A stretch of 64,000 nt of DNA, from NCBI RefSeq assembly GCF_024753255.1, contig NZ_JANUHA010000001.1, positions 62,001 to 126,000 on the forward strand. The letters run 5' to 3'. Origin of the DNA: Massilia agri. GTDB lineage: Bacteria; Pseudomonadota; Gammaproteobacteria; Burkholderiales; Burkholderiaceae_D. The number at the start of each line of letters is the position of its first letter. The stretch's first letter is position 1. The notes beneath the pieces were generated by a model. It ran no database searches. It was not told where the DNA came from and saw nothing but the letters and a program-made list of their open reading frames with translations. Position numbers and translations under genes: made by a program. Below, piece by piece: positions 18,740 to 27,511 of the stretch.

Positions 18740-20995
18740 TCAGAAGCGGAAGTTCGCCGTCAGGCTGGCCGAGCGCGCCGCGCCCGGGGTGTAGCGGTAG
18801 CCGCTCTTGTTGATGCTGGCCACGTACTCTTCGTCCGCGATGTTGTACACGTTCAGGCGCAGGTCCAGGTTCGGGCTGAGGCGGTAGGACGCCATCGCGT
18901 CGAAGACCCAGTAGGACTCGGTGTACTTCGGCGTGCCGATCGCGCCGTCGGTGCCGCGCTTGAGCTCGTCGCTGAAGCGGGCGCCGCCGCCGATCTTGAA
19001 GCTCGGGGTCACGTCGTACGAGGTCCACAGGGTGAAGGAGGACTTCGGCGTGTAGGTCAGGCTGTTGCCGCCGTCCGCAGTGATCATGCGTCCCGCTTCG
19101 ATGCTGGTGTCCATGTACAGGTAGCCCGCACTCACCAGCCAGTTGGTCGACAGCGCGCCGGTCATGCCCAGCTCGACGCCCTGCACGCGCTTGTGGCCGG
19201 TCTGGTACCACTGCAGGTCGACCGGATCCTGCTCGACTTCGTTCTTCACGTCGGTGCGGAACAGGGCCGCCGAGAGGGCCAGCTTCTGGCGCAGCAGGTC
19301 GAGCTTGCCGCCCAGTTCATAGGTGCGCGTCGCCTGTGGATCGTAGGCCGGGTTCTGCGCGCTGTTGGCGTTGCCGGAGACCGTGAAGGCCGCGCCCGGC
19401 GGCTGCTTCGAACTGGCGACCATGCCGTACACGCTGCTGTTGGCGGTCGGCTTGTACAGGAGCGAAGCCTTGCCGTTGACGAGCGTCTTGCCGACATTGA
19501 AGCGGGTCGGGACAAGCACGTTATTGGTCAGGGCCACCGCGTTGTAGGTGCCGCGGAAGCGGTCCACGCGCACGCCGCCGTTGAAGATCCACTTCTCGCC
19601 GAACTTCATGGTGTCGAAGACGTACAGGCTCTGGGTGTCGACGTCGCCTTCGTTGTAGGCGCCGGTGCGGACCGGGTTCATGTTCTTGACCGGATCGTGC
19701 GGGTTCGGACGGTACAGGTTGGCCGGGTCCATGCTGCCCAGGCCTGTACGGCCGTAGCTCACCTGGGTCTCGTTCACGAATTCCAGGCCAGTCACGAGGG
19801 CGTGCGCGACAGTGCCGGTATTAAAATCGGTGGTGAGGGTGGTCTGGTTGGTCAGAATCTTGTTTTCGACGTCCTTGACGGTACGGGTGCTGCGCGCCAC
19901 GGTCCAGGTCGAGGGGTCGCTTCCGGGCGGCGCAGTGAAGTTGGTCGCGCTCGCCAGCCAGGCGCTCAGGATGTAGTCCTGCTTGGTGCGTCCGTAGCGG
20001 CTGACATTCGACAGGCGCATGTTCGGCGCGAATTCGTGCTCGACACGCACGGTCGTCATGTCGGCCTTGATCTTGTCGTAGTCGCTTACCGAGCCATAGA
20101 AATTTTTAGGATCAACAGGCGCCGCTTCGGTCAGATAGGGGCGCTTGACGTCCGGGCTGGTGTAGCCCGGCAGGCCGATGGTCGGCACGCCGCCGTCGGG
20201 GACGTTGTCCTGGTCCACGTGCAGATAGTCGACATGCACGCGGGTCGAGCCGTTCAGGCCGAAGCCCAGGCTCGGGGCCAGCGCCCAGCGCTTGTTGTTG
20301 ACCACGTCACGGGCCGGGTTGCCGGAATCCTGCGCCATGACGTTCAGACGCAATGCGATGCCGCGTTCAGCGTTCAGGACGGTGTTGACATCGGCCGTCG
20401 CGCGCTTCTGCGAAGCGCTGCCGCCGGTCAGCGAGCCGCCCACGGCTTGGGTCAGGTGGGCTTTCTTGGTAACCAGGTTGACCGAACCGGTCGGCGAACC
20501 GCGGCCGGTGTCGGTGCCCGCCGGGCCCTTCAGGACGTCGATCTGCTCCAGGTTGAAGGTGTCGCGCGAGATCGAGCCGATGTCGCGTGCACCGTTCACG
20601 AAGATGCTGCCCGAGGTGTCGAAGCCGCGCATGAAGATGGCGTCGCCGGTGTTGGTGTTGCCGTTCTCGCCGAGGAAGAAGGCGCCCACGCCCGGGGTGT
20701 TGCGCAGCGCTTCGGTCAGGGTCACGGCGCCCTGCTGCTCGAACAGTTCCTTCTTGATGACCTGCACGGTCTGCGCGGTGTCGAGCAGCTTCTCGGTGTA
20801 CTTGGCGGACGACGCGTGCTCGGCCTTGAATGCGTTTTCGGTCTTGCCGACGATTTCGACCTTCGACGACGGCTTCATGTCCGGCGCCGCGTTGTCCGCG
20901 TCGGCCGCGTGGGCGGCCAGCGGCAGCAGCACTGCGGCCAGGGCTGCGCCCATCACGTGGGGTTGCGGGTGCTTGCGGCTTTTTATTGTTTTCAT
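18740..20995 (-). CDS. TonB-dependent siderophore receptor
   Basis: 751 aa from the ATG at 20995 (MKTIKSRKHPQPHVMG). The signal peptide ends AHA, followed by a plug with TEALRNTPGVGAFFLG, AIFMRGFDTSGSIFVNG and LEQIDVLKGPAGTDTGRGSP, and a barrel ending in Phe (LTANFRF). It is of the catecholate/hydroxamate siderophore class. AAGGAAC lies 10 bases before the start. A Fur-box-like palindrome at 21073 indicates iron repression. Confidence 0.92.
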   Translation of the reverse strand: MKTIKSRKHPQPHVMGAALAAVLLPLAAHAADADNAAPDMKPSSKVEIVGKTENAFKAEHASSAKYTEKLLDTAQTVQVIKKELFEQQGAVTLTEALRNTPGVGAFFLGENGNTNTGDAIFMRGFDTSGSIFVNGARDIGSISRDTFNLEQIDVLKGPAGTDTGRGSPTGSVNLVTKKAHLTQAVGGSLTGGSASQKRATADVNTVLNAERGIALRLNVMAQDSGNPARDVVNNKRWALAPSLGFGLNGSTRVHVDYLHVDQDNVPDGGVPTIGLPGYTSPDVKRPYLTEAAPVDPKNFYGSVSDYDKIKADMTTVRVEHEFAPNMRLSNVSRYGRTKQDYILSAWLASATNFTAPPGSDPSTWTVARSTRTVKDVENKILTNQTTLTTDFNTGTVAHALVTGLEFVNETQVSYGRTGLGSMDPANLYRPNPHDPVKNMNPVRTGAYNEGDVDTQSLYVFDTMKFGEKWIFNGGVRVDRFRGTYNAVALTNNVLVPTRFNVGKTLVNGKASLLYKPTANSSVYGMVASSKQPPGAAFTVSGNANSAQNPAYDPQATRTYELGGKLDLLRQKLALSAALFRTDVKNEVEQDPVDLQWYQTGHKRVQGVELGMTGALSTNWLVSAGYLYMDTSIEAGRMITADGGNSLTYTPKSSFTLWTSYDVTPSFKIGGGARFSDELKRGTDGAIGTPKYTESYWVFDAMASYRLSPNLDLRLNVYNIADEEYVASINKSGYRYTPGAARSASLTANFRF

Positions 20996-21072
20996 GTCTT
21001 GCGGTTCCTTAGCGATCAGAGAGTGGGGGTTCAAGAATGAAAATTATTGTAAAGAAAATACTCCGACATGTA

Positions 21073-21091
21073 AACAAGAATCATTCTTATT
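21073..21091. promoter_or_regulatory. Fur-box-like site
   Basis: The 19-mer centred on the perfect palindrome AAGAATCATTCTT lies 78 bp upstream of the receptor ATG and matches the AT-rich Fur consensus in most positions. Confidence 0.65.
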
Positions 21092-21127
21092 CGCGTTAAC
21101 ATTCTCAATGGATCAAAGCCTGAGCCG

Positions 21128-21158
21128 AAAAAGAAACGGCCCGCAGATGCGGGCCGTT
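21128..21158 (-). terminator. Terminator of the serine hydrolase gene
   Basis: On the minus strand AACGGCCCGC/GCGGGCCGTT has a four-base loop and is followed by TCTTTTT. Confidence 0.85.
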
Positions 21159-21178
21159 GAGCTGGACTTGCGGGACGA

Positions 21179-22330
21179 TCAGCGCGGAAGGCTGGCGATG
21201 ACCCTGGTGGCGAACTCGGCCACATTGCCGGCATGCCAGCGCCAAACGATCACGAGGTCGTGGTCGGGAGAGACGAGGATGGTGTTGCTGCCGGCGCCGA
21301 GGGCCGCGTAGGCATTCGCCGGAAGGCCGGGCAGGTTCTTGCCCTTGGTATTGAGCCACCACAGGTAGCCGTAGTCCGGTCCGTGGGCACTCGGCGTCAA
21401 TGCCGCCTGCACATAACTCGAGGGCAGGATCTGCTTGCCGTTCCAGGCGCCCTTGCGCAACCACAGGTAGCCGAAGCGCGCCATGTCCCAGGAATTGATC
21501 CACATGCCGCCACCCCAGCGGGTGCCGCCGCTCACCGAAGGCGCCTGCTTGCCGTTCAGTTCCACATAACTGTTATGGTAGGGCACCCACTTCCACGCGT
21601 TGGAGGCGCCGATCGGGTCCATCACCTCCTGCTGGAACACTTCCGGCACCGGCTTGCCGAACACGCGCAGCAGCGACAGTGCGAAGCGGTTGATGCGCAC
21701 GTCGTTGTACTCGTAGAAGCTGCCCGGCGCCTGCAAGGCGCGCGGCTTGCGCTCCCCTGCCCCGAAGGCTTCTTTGCCGACGAAGTCGGCGTTCTTGCCC
21801 CACAGGCTGCCCTCCCACTCCGACTCCTGCTGCAGGTGCTGCTTCCACGTCACCTGGCTGTTGCGCGCCGAGGCATAGCCGCCATCGTTCACGCGCTTGG
21901 CGACCGGTTCATCCACCAGCAGGCGGCCGTCGCGCACGGCCACGCCGGCGACCGTCGCCAGGATGCTCTTGGCCACCGAATAGGTCGGGTCGACAAAGCT
22001 GGTGTCGCCGAATTCCGCGACCACATAGCCCTTGTAGATCACCAGGCCATTGGTATGCGCGCGCCGGGTCGGCATCGAGCCCAGGCGGGCCCCGAAAGTG
22101 GCTTCCTGGTCCGAGAAGTCGAGGGCGCGCCTGGTTTCGTGCGATTGCGCGAACTGCACGGCGCCGGCCAGGGCTTGCGCGTCGATCCCGAGTTCGGCGG
22201 GCGCTTTGCGCGCCCACTCTCCGCTTGGGGGGAAATAGCTTTGCTGGGCCGCGGCGCTAGCCGGCAGCAGCGCCGCGAAGCTTGCCGCAAAGGTCAACGC
22301 CAGCAGGCTGCGGCGTGATGCTTGGATCAT
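21179..22330 (-). CDS. Beta-lactamase-fold serine hydrolase (class C-like), exported
   Basis: 383 aa. The signal peptide ends ASAAA (about residue 28). The S-x-x-K nucleophile motif is S118-V-A-K121 in YSVAKSIL. EYND (about 207-210) occupies the YxN position. WGGGMWINSWDMARFGYLWL and GAGSN are typical of the family of penicillin-binding-protein-like esterases. It is not a clear antibiotic beta-lactamase. Its ATG overlaps the CYTH stop by 4 bp, so the two are co-translated. Confidence 0.85.
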   Translation of the reverse strand: MIQASRRSLLALTFAASFAALLPASAAAQQSYFPPSGEWARKAPAELGIDAQALAGAVQFAQSHETRRALDFSDQEATFGARLGSMPTRRAHTNGLVIYKGYVVAEFGDTSFVDPTYSVAKSILATVAGVAVRDGRLLVDEPVAKRVNDGGYASARNSQVTWKQHLQQESEWEGSLWGKNADFVGKEAFGAGERKPRALQAPGSFYEYNDVRINRFALSLLRVFGKPVPEVFQQEVMDPIGASNAWKWVPYHNSYVELNGKQAPSVSGGTRWGGGMWINSWDMARFGYLWLRKGAWNGKQILPSSYVQAALTPSAHGPDYGYLWWLNTKGKNLPGLPANAYAALGAGSNTILVSPDHDLVIVWRWHAGNVAEFATRVIASLPR

Positions 22331-22800
22331 GGCGTGGTCCACTTCGAGTAAGGCAGCCTGATCAGGCTGGAATTGTAGTAGCGGCGCTCGCCGGTGACTT
22401 CCCTGGCGATCCAGTCGGGCAGGTCGAAGACGGTGTCCTCGGCCGGCAGCTCGATCTCGGCCACCACCAGGCCCGCGTTCTCGCCCAGGAATTCGTCGAC
22501 CTCCCAGGTGAAGCCCTTGACGACGATGCGGCGGCGGTATTTTTCGACGAGGGGACGTTCGCACAGGCGGTCGAGCAGTTCCTCGGCGTCCGCCAAGGGA
22601 ATCGGATATTCCCATTCGCCGCGGCTGGCGCCTTCGTTCTTGCTCTTGATGGTGAGCACGCCCTGCTCGCCCTCGATGCGCACGCGCACCGTACGCTCCG
22701 GATCGGCGCTCAGGTAGCCCTGGCGCAGCAGGACCGGCTCGCCCAGCGTACGCCAGGCATCGCCGGACACCAGGAACTTGCGCTCGATTTCGACGCCCAT
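22327..22800 (-). CDS. CYTH-domain protein (inorganic triphosphatase-like)
   Basis: 157 aa. The N-terminal E4-I-E6-R-K8 signature, then charged tunnel residues (RVRIEGEQGVLTIKSK, KYRRRIV, WEVDEFLG, VAEIELP), define the CYTH triphosphate tunnel family (CyaB/thiamine triphosphatase/YgiF). It probably hydrolyses tripolyphosphate or another triphosphate; a class IV cyclase is less likely at this length. It lies 11 bp from the M14 peptidase gene. Confidence 0.9.
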   Translation of the reverse strand: MGVEIERKFLVSGDAWRTLGEPVLLRQGYLSADPERTVRVRIEGEQGVLTIKSKNEGASRGEWEYPIPLADAEELLDRLCERPLVEKYRRRIVVKGFTWEVDEFLGENAGLVVAEIELPAEDTVFDLPDWIAREVTGERRYYNSSLIRLPYSKWTTP

Positions 22801-22811
22801 GCTTTTTCCTT

Positions 22812-23933
22812 TCAGTCGAGCGTCTGCAGGATCGGCTGCAGGATCGCCGCGCCCAGGGCCGCGCTGCGTGCGCCGTTCCAGCCGACGTGCTGGTCAGGCA
22901 GGTTGGCGTTGTCCTTGAAAGGCATTTCGAGCGTCAGGGACAGGCATTTGAAGGTGTGGCCGATGTACTTCGAGGCCAGGGTCAGGAGTTCCTCGTTGTA
23001 CTTGCTGGCCGCGTAGCCATGGACGTTCTGGAAGTCCGGGCTGGCCGCCATGTAGCGCTGGATGAAGGCGTTCTGCTCTTCCAGGCGTTCCGGGGTGAAG
23101 TCGGCCAGCATCTCGCTGCCGGCCACGAAGTTGTAGGGCAAGGCTTCGTCGCCATGGATGTCGAAGAACATGTCGACGCCCGTTTCGTGGATCTTTTCCT
23201 TCACGCACAGCACTTCCGGGCTGCGCTCGAGCGAGGGGGTCATCCACTCGCGGTTCAGGTTGGCGCCGGCCGCATTGGTGCGCAGGTTGCCGCGCACCGA
23301 GCCGTCCGGGTTCATGTTCGGCACGATGTAGAACACGGCGCGCTGCAGGAGCTTGCGCGACACCGGGTTGGCGTCGTCGAGCAGCGCATCCATCATGCCC
23401 TCGACGAACCATTCGGCCATGGTTTCGCCCGGGTGCTGGCGGGCGATCACCCAGATCTTCTTTTCCGCCTGCGGGTTGCCGATCACGACCAGGTTCATGT
23501 CGCGGCCGTCGATCGTGGTGCCGATGTCGTGCACGCGCGCGATCGGGTTCTCGGCCACTTCACCGAGCAGGCGCAGGTGGCGCTCCCAGGTGTAGGGTTC
23601 GAAGTAGGCGTAGTAGATGCTGTCGAGTTCGGGCGTGTGGTTGACGGTCATCACCTGGCCGTCGAAGCTGGTCGGCACGCGGAACCAGTTCTCGGTGTCG
23701 TAGCTGGCGGCGACCTGGTAGTCCTCGAAGCCCTTCGGATAAGTGGCCTGGCCGGCATTCAGGAAACGGATCGTGCAGGCCTGGCCGCGCGCGCCCTGCA
23801 GGCGGAAGTGGAACCACTGGTGGATGTCGGCGTGCGAATCCTTGCGCAGGTTCAGGTCGATCTGTTTCGGGTTGCTCGCGTTGACGACCTCGATGGCGCC
23901 GGAGTCGAAGGTCTGGCTGATTTTGATGGGCAT
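22812..23933 (-). CDS. M14-family zinc carboxypeptidase (cytosolic carboxypeptidase-like)
   Basis: 373 aa with no signal peptide. An N-terminal beta domain (1-120) precedes the peptidase domain. Zinc ligands are H167 and E170 in RQHPGETMAEW and H260 in FDIHGDE. The general base is likely E336 in LTLEMPF. NPDGSVRGNLRTNAAGANLNREW holds the substrate Arg/Asn residues. This matches the bacterial relatives of cytosolic carboxypeptidases. The ATG at 23933 follows AAGGATC. Confidence 0.92.
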   Translation of the reverse strand: MPIKISQTFDSGAIEVVNASNPKQIDLNLRKDSHADIHQWFHFRLQGARGQACTIRFLNAGQATYPKGFEDYQVAASYDTENWFRVPTSFDGQVMTVNHTPELDSIYYAYFEPYTWERHLRLLGEVAENPIARVHDIGTTIDGRDMNLVVIGNPQAEKKIWVIARQHPGETMAEWFVEGMMDALLDDANPVSRKLLQRAVFYIVPNMNPDGSVRGNLRTNAAGANLNREWMTPSLERSPEVLCVKEKIHETGVDMFFDIHGDEALPYNFVAGSEMLADFTPERLEEQNAFIQRYMAASPDFQNVHGYAASKYNEELLTLASKYIGHTFKCLSLTLEMPFKDNANLPDQHVGWNGARSAALGAAILQPILQTLD

Positions 23934-24035
23934 GGCTGATCCTTGATGGTTGCGAAGGCACGGGCGCCTGGGGCGCGCGACTACCGGCAATCATAAGGCA
24001 GGCACCCTGCCCGCTCCGGCGCCGCGCCGGATTTC

Positions 24036-24440
24036 TTACTGTGCGTCGAGGTCGATCAGGTCCTTGGTGTAGGCGAGCATCACCTGGCGCATCAGTTCGA
24101 CGTTGCTGCGGTCCAGCACGACCACCAGGTCTTCCTTGGCGTTCGAGACGAACTGCATGCGCAGCTTGCCCGGCAGTTCCTTGCACTGCACGTACTCGGC
24201 GCGCGGAGTGTAGGGATTGTCCCAGTCCTGCTGCGTGATCGGGTTGGGAGCCGGCGGCGGCTGCAGGCGCGGATCCTGGTTGACGGGCAGGTGCTTGAGG
24301 AGCCAGAACACGATGTTGGCCGGCACCTGGATGCTCACATCGCTCGCGCCATGCGAGGTGAACTTGACCAGCAACAGGTTGCCGACCTTGTCGCACGACA
24401 TGGACATGCTCTTGACTTGACGAATGACCGCTGATTTCAC
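24036..24440 (-). CDS. Protein of unknown function
   Basis: 134 aa, apparently soluble. A beta-rich start (SCDKVGNLLLVKF) and a Pro-rich middle (RLQPPPAPNPI) precede a C-terminal alpha/beta segment ending AYTKDLIDLDAQ. I do not recognise a family. It lies 102 bp upstream of the M14 peptidase on the same strand. Codon use matches the neighbours, so it is probably a real gene. Confidence 0.6.
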   Translation of the reverse strand: MKSAVIRQVKSMSMSCDKVGNLLLVKFTSHGASDVSIQVPANIVFWLLKHLPVNQDPRLQPPPAPNPITQQDWDNPYTPRAEYVQCKELPGKLRMQFVSNAKEDLVVVLDRSNVELMRQVMLAYTKDLIDLDAQ

Positions 24441-24597
24441 GACGTAAATCCTAGGGAAAGGTTGGAAAAGGCGCTGCGATTCTAACTCATCCCCCAGGCA
24501 AATAGTGTGGTATCGGAAACAAAACGGGGAGCTCGCGCTCCCCGTGGTTCTGCCTCACGCGCCCTGCCGTCCCGCGGCAGCGCGCTTGCCGGCCGGC

Positions 24598-24912
24598 TTA
24601 CTCTTTCGAGCCGCCGCGGTTGCCGCCCTGCGAAGCACGGCCGCCCTTGGCGGACGCGGCGCGCGACGGGCCACCCGAACCGGCGCTGGCCGACTGGCGG
24701 TTGCCATGGCTCATGCTGCCGGCACGGCGTGCCTCTTCCGAGGTGAATTCGTGGGCAGTGCCCTTGGCGTGGGCTGCCTTGCCACCCTGGCTGGCGATTT
24801 CACGCTGGCGGGCCGGATCCATCGAAGCGAAACCGCGGTTGCGGGTGCCGCTGCTCTGGCTGTTGCCGCCCTGGTTGCTACCCTGCTTGTTACCTTGATT
24901 ACCTGAGGCCAT
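24598..24912 (-). CDS. KGG-motif stress-type protein (YciG/ConO-like)
   Basis: 104 aa, highly hydrophilic. The central RGFASMDPARQREIASQGG and AHEFTSEEARRAGSMSHG carry the KGG-type repeat of plant-LEA-like bacterial stress proteins. Flanks are Gly/Ser/Asn/Gln rich. AGGGAGAAG sits upstream of the ATG at 24912. Expected to be a small cytoplasmic, largely disordered protein. Confidence 0.8.
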   Translation of the reverse strand: MASGNQGNKQGSNQGGNSQSSGTRNRGFASMDPARQREIASQGGKAAHAKGTAHEFTSEEARRAGSMSHGNRQSASAGSGGPSRAASAKGGRASQGGNRGGSKE

Positions 24913-25227
24913 GATGATCTTCTCCCTGTTCACTTATAAACCGCCGCGTCCTGCGGCAGGCTGTTCCGTCACTCCGATGAGTGAGCGCGAAATCATCTTA
25001 GGCAGCGCAATTGGATGAGGGTATAGGACGCTTTCAGATGACTTTGTAGGACTTCGCGCGACAGAAAATGCACCAGCGAAAATGTACTTCCAGTAGTCAA
25101 CAAAGTCTTCAGTAACAGTCCTACACGGCACCCCTACGTCTTCCTATACTGGAACAGGGATGCGGCGCGCATCATGGCAATATCAGGCGGCATATGCGCG
25201 CCTCGACACGCGATGAAAGGAGTCGAC
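24913..25227. other. Divergent intergenic region upstream of two hydrophilic-protein genes
   Basis: This 315-bp region holds the promoters of the KGG gene (minus) and the low-complexity gene at 25228 (plus). It is more AT-rich than its surroundings. Opposed GTAGGAC (near 25048) and GTCCTAC (near 25116) words are present, but I cannot assign a regulator or a clear -35/-10 pair. Confidence 0.4.
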
Positions 25228-25908
25228 ATGGACGCGAATCAACGCAGCGAATTCAATAACCAGACGAATAACGGCGCCAACGAGAAATGGACGCCGGGCG
25301 CCAAGGGCAACACGAAGAGCGGCCCGCTGGACCATACCTATCCGCAGTCGCCCGACCAGCAACCGGTGATCCGCGGCGAGAACGAAATGCGGGGCGCGCA
25401 GGATCCTTCGCGCATGGGCCAGCAGGAAGTCGCGGCCGAAGACGGCGCGCGCGCAGACAATGAAACCACGCTGGCCGGCGCCGTCCCCGACGACCTGCCG
25501 GGCGGCTCCCTGCAAAGCCAGCAGACCGGCGGCTCCGGTCCCCAGCAGGGCATCACCGACAGCCACCAGCGCCAGATGGAACAGCATTCGCAGGCATGGG
25601 GCCTGCTCGAACAGCCGGTCGGCCACCGCGATCCCCATTCCGGCACCGACCTGCGCGCCCACCCGGCCAACCAGGCCGGCCACACCCAGGCCACGCACGT
25701 GATGAATCCGCAGAACGCCGCCCAGCCCGAACTGCAGGGCGGCTCCCTGGGCCGTCACCATGACGTGCCGCCGGGCACCTACCAGTCGCAGGGCACGACC
25801 GCCCAGGTCGGCTACGGCAACCGGCAGGCCGAGGAGCGCGGCGCCGATCGAGGCGAGGGCACCGGGATGGCGATCGGTCCCGCGAACCAGCAAAGGAGGG
25901 AAACATGA
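25228..25908 (+). CDS. Low-complexity hydrophilic protein
   Basis: 226 aa, rich in Gln, Gly, Asn, Asp, His and Pro, without hydrophobic segments or cysteines, and predicted to be disordered (for example NNQTNNGANEKW, LQSQQTGGSGPQQG). AAAGGAGTCGAC precedes the ATG at 25228. The next gene starts inside its stop (ATGA). No family is recognised. Composition and neighbours suggest a desiccation or osmotic stress role; this is inference. Confidence 0.65.
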   Translation: MDANQRSEFNNQTNNGANEKWTPGAKGNTKSGPLDHTYPQSPDQQPVIRGENEMRGAQDPSRMGQQEVAAEDGARADNETTLAGAVPDDLPGGSLQSQQTGGSGPQQGITDSHQRQMEQHSQAWGLLEQPVGHRDPHSGTDLRAHPANQAGHTQATHVMNPQNAAQPELQGGSLGRHHDVPPGTYQSQGTTAQVGYGNRQAEERGADRGEGTGMAIGPANQQRRET

Positions 25909-26258
25909 GTCAGCAGAATCAGCAGAAAGCCGGCCTGACCGGCGGCCATCAGGGCAGCACCGACCGCGATGGCTCCCAGACCAGCGCCGCGGCGCGCGAA
26001 GGCAAGGCGCCGGTGCCGGACACGCCGGTGGTGCACAAGTCGAACGACGTCACAGGCGGGCTGCCGCGCAGCCCCGGCAACAGCGGTCCGCGCGCCGACA
26101 ACACGGGCTGGAAGCCGGGACAAAGTGTGCAGGCTGACAAGGACCCGGTGCACGAGTCGAACGACGTGGCCGGCGGCCTGCCCAAGAGCCCGGCCGGCGC
26201 CAACCGCCTGGCGGGCGACCGCAAGATGGACGACGACACCGGCTTTTCGCGCGGTTGA
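25905..26258 (+). CDS. Hydrophilic protein with internal repeat
   Basis: 117 aa, disordered. Two copies of a repeat, HKSNDVTGGLPRSP (about residues 44-57) and HESNDVAGGLPKSP (about 83-96), each preceded by a D-x-PV segment, are the clearest feature. AAAGGAGGGAAAC gives a strong ribosome binding site, and the gene overlaps the preceding stop by 4 bp. Function unknown. Confidence 0.65.
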   Translation: MSQQNQQKAGLTGGHQGSTDRDGSQTSAAAREGKAPVPDTPVVHKSNDVTGGLPRSPGNSGPRADNTGWKPGQSVQADKDPVHESNDVAGGLPKSPAGANRLAGDRKMDDDTGFSRG

Positions 26259-26265
26259 CTGCAAG

Positions 26266-26294
26266 GGGCGCGCCGCGGCTTTCGCGGTGCGCCC
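26266..26294 (+). terminator. Possible terminator hairpin after the hydrophilic-protein pair
   Basis: GGGCGCGCCGCG/CGCGGTGCGCCC is a 12-bp stem with one mismatch and a short loop, just after the stop. There is no U-tract, so termination is only possible. Confidence 0.45.
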
Positions 26295-26508
26295 ACTTCC
26301 ACAGGCGGGCCCGGCACTCCGCCGGGCCGCGCCGACGCTTGATCCACCTCCAAGGCCCGTAAGCTCAGCGGAACCCAACCGTTAGGCGCCTACTCCAACC
26401 GCACTCAACACGCCTCATTGCCAGCATCGCCGTGCCTTCACGGGCGCGCCTCGTGTCGCACGAAGCGACCCGCATGCGGCAGGGCGGCGGACCAACGCGG
26501 AGGTGGAG

Positions 26509-27504
26509 ATGCCTGCAACGGATGACGCAACGCTCGCGGTTTCGGTGGTGGTGCCTGCCTGTGGCCGCATGGACCTGCTCGATCGCAACCTGGACGCCCT
26601 GATGCGCCAGCAGCTCGATCCGCAGCGCTTCGAAATCATCGTCGTCGACGACGAACCCAACCACAACACCCTGCACCTGGTCGCCGGCTGGCGCACCCGC
26701 ACCCTCGAGCGCGGGCCGCGGCTGTGCTACGTGGCCAACTCCGGGCCGAGCGGCCCGGCCTCGGCGCGCAACCGCGGCTGGCGGGCGGCGCGCGCGCCCA
26801 TCGTCGCCTTCACCAGCGACGACGCGGTGCCCGAGCCCACCTGGCTGTCCGAGGGCCTGGCCGCCTTCCACGACGGCCTCGATGTCGTCTGCGGCCGCAT
26901 CCGCACGCCGGTACCGGCCCGTCCCACGGAGCAGCAGCGCAGTGCGCGCGTGTTGGAGGAAGCCGACTTCGCCAGCGCCAACTGCTTCTTCCGCAAGCCC
27001 GTGCTGGAACGCCTGGAAGGTTTCGACGAACGCTTCAACGTCCCGCGCGGCAGCGACGCCGACATGCACTTCCGCCTGCTGGAACACGGCATCGCCATCG
27101 GCCGGGCCCCGCGCGCCCTCGTGGTGCACCCGGTACGGCCGGCCCCCTGGGGCGCCAGCCTGCTGCAGATCCGCCACGCGGTGTTCGACGCCCTGCTGTA
27201 CAAGAAACATCCGGCCCTCTACCGCCAGAAGATCGAGCCGCGCCCGCGCTGGGACCACTACCTCATCGTCGCCATGCTGCTGCTGGGGCTGGCCAGCCTG
27301 CTCGTGGGTCTCACCATCTTCGCGACGCTCGCCTTCGCCGCCTGGCTGCTGCTCACCATCCGCCTGTGCGCGCACCGCCTGCGCGGCGTCGCGCACACGC
27401 CGGCCCACGTCGCCGACCTGGTGCTCACCTCCGCCCTGCTCCCGCCGCTGGCCGTATTCTGGCGCCTGATGGGCGCGCTGCGCTACCGCGTCCGCTTCGC
27501 CTGA
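26509..27504 (+). CDS. Glycosyltransferase family 2 with C-terminal membrane helices
   Basis: 331 aa. The GT-A domain begins VSVVVPACGRMDLLDRNL. The nucleotide/metal region is IIVVDDE followed later by FTSDDAVPEPTWL (DxD-like SDD). GSDADMHFRLLEHG is the acceptor-side ED-like motif. About residues 255-290 form two hydrophobic helices, so it is membrane associated. The ATG follows GGAGG. It is the first gene of a six-gene glycan operon. Confidence 0.88.
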   Translation: MPATDDATLAVSVVVPACGRMDLLDRNLDALMRQQLDPQRFEIIVVDDEPNHNTLHLVAGWRTRTLERGPRLCYVANSGPSGPASARNRGWRAARAPIVAFTSDDAVPEPTWLSEGLAAFHDGLDVVCGRIRTPVPARPTEQQRSARVLEEADFASANCFFRKPVLERLEGFDERFNVPRGSDADMHFRLLEHGIAIGRAPRALVVHPVRPAPWGASLLQIRHAVFDALLYKKHPALYRQKIEPRPRWDHYLIVAMLLLGLASLLVGLTIFATLAFAAWLLLTIRLCAHRLRGVAHTPAHVADLVLTSALLPPLAVFWRLMGALRYRVRFA

Positions 27505-27511
27505 GGCCGCC

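Noticed and set aside
21179..22330. Antibiotic-resistance beta-lactamase
   Set aside because: SxxK is present, but the overall pattern fits the broad class C-like esterase/PBP family. Nothing specific to AmpC (such as a clear KTG box) is visible.
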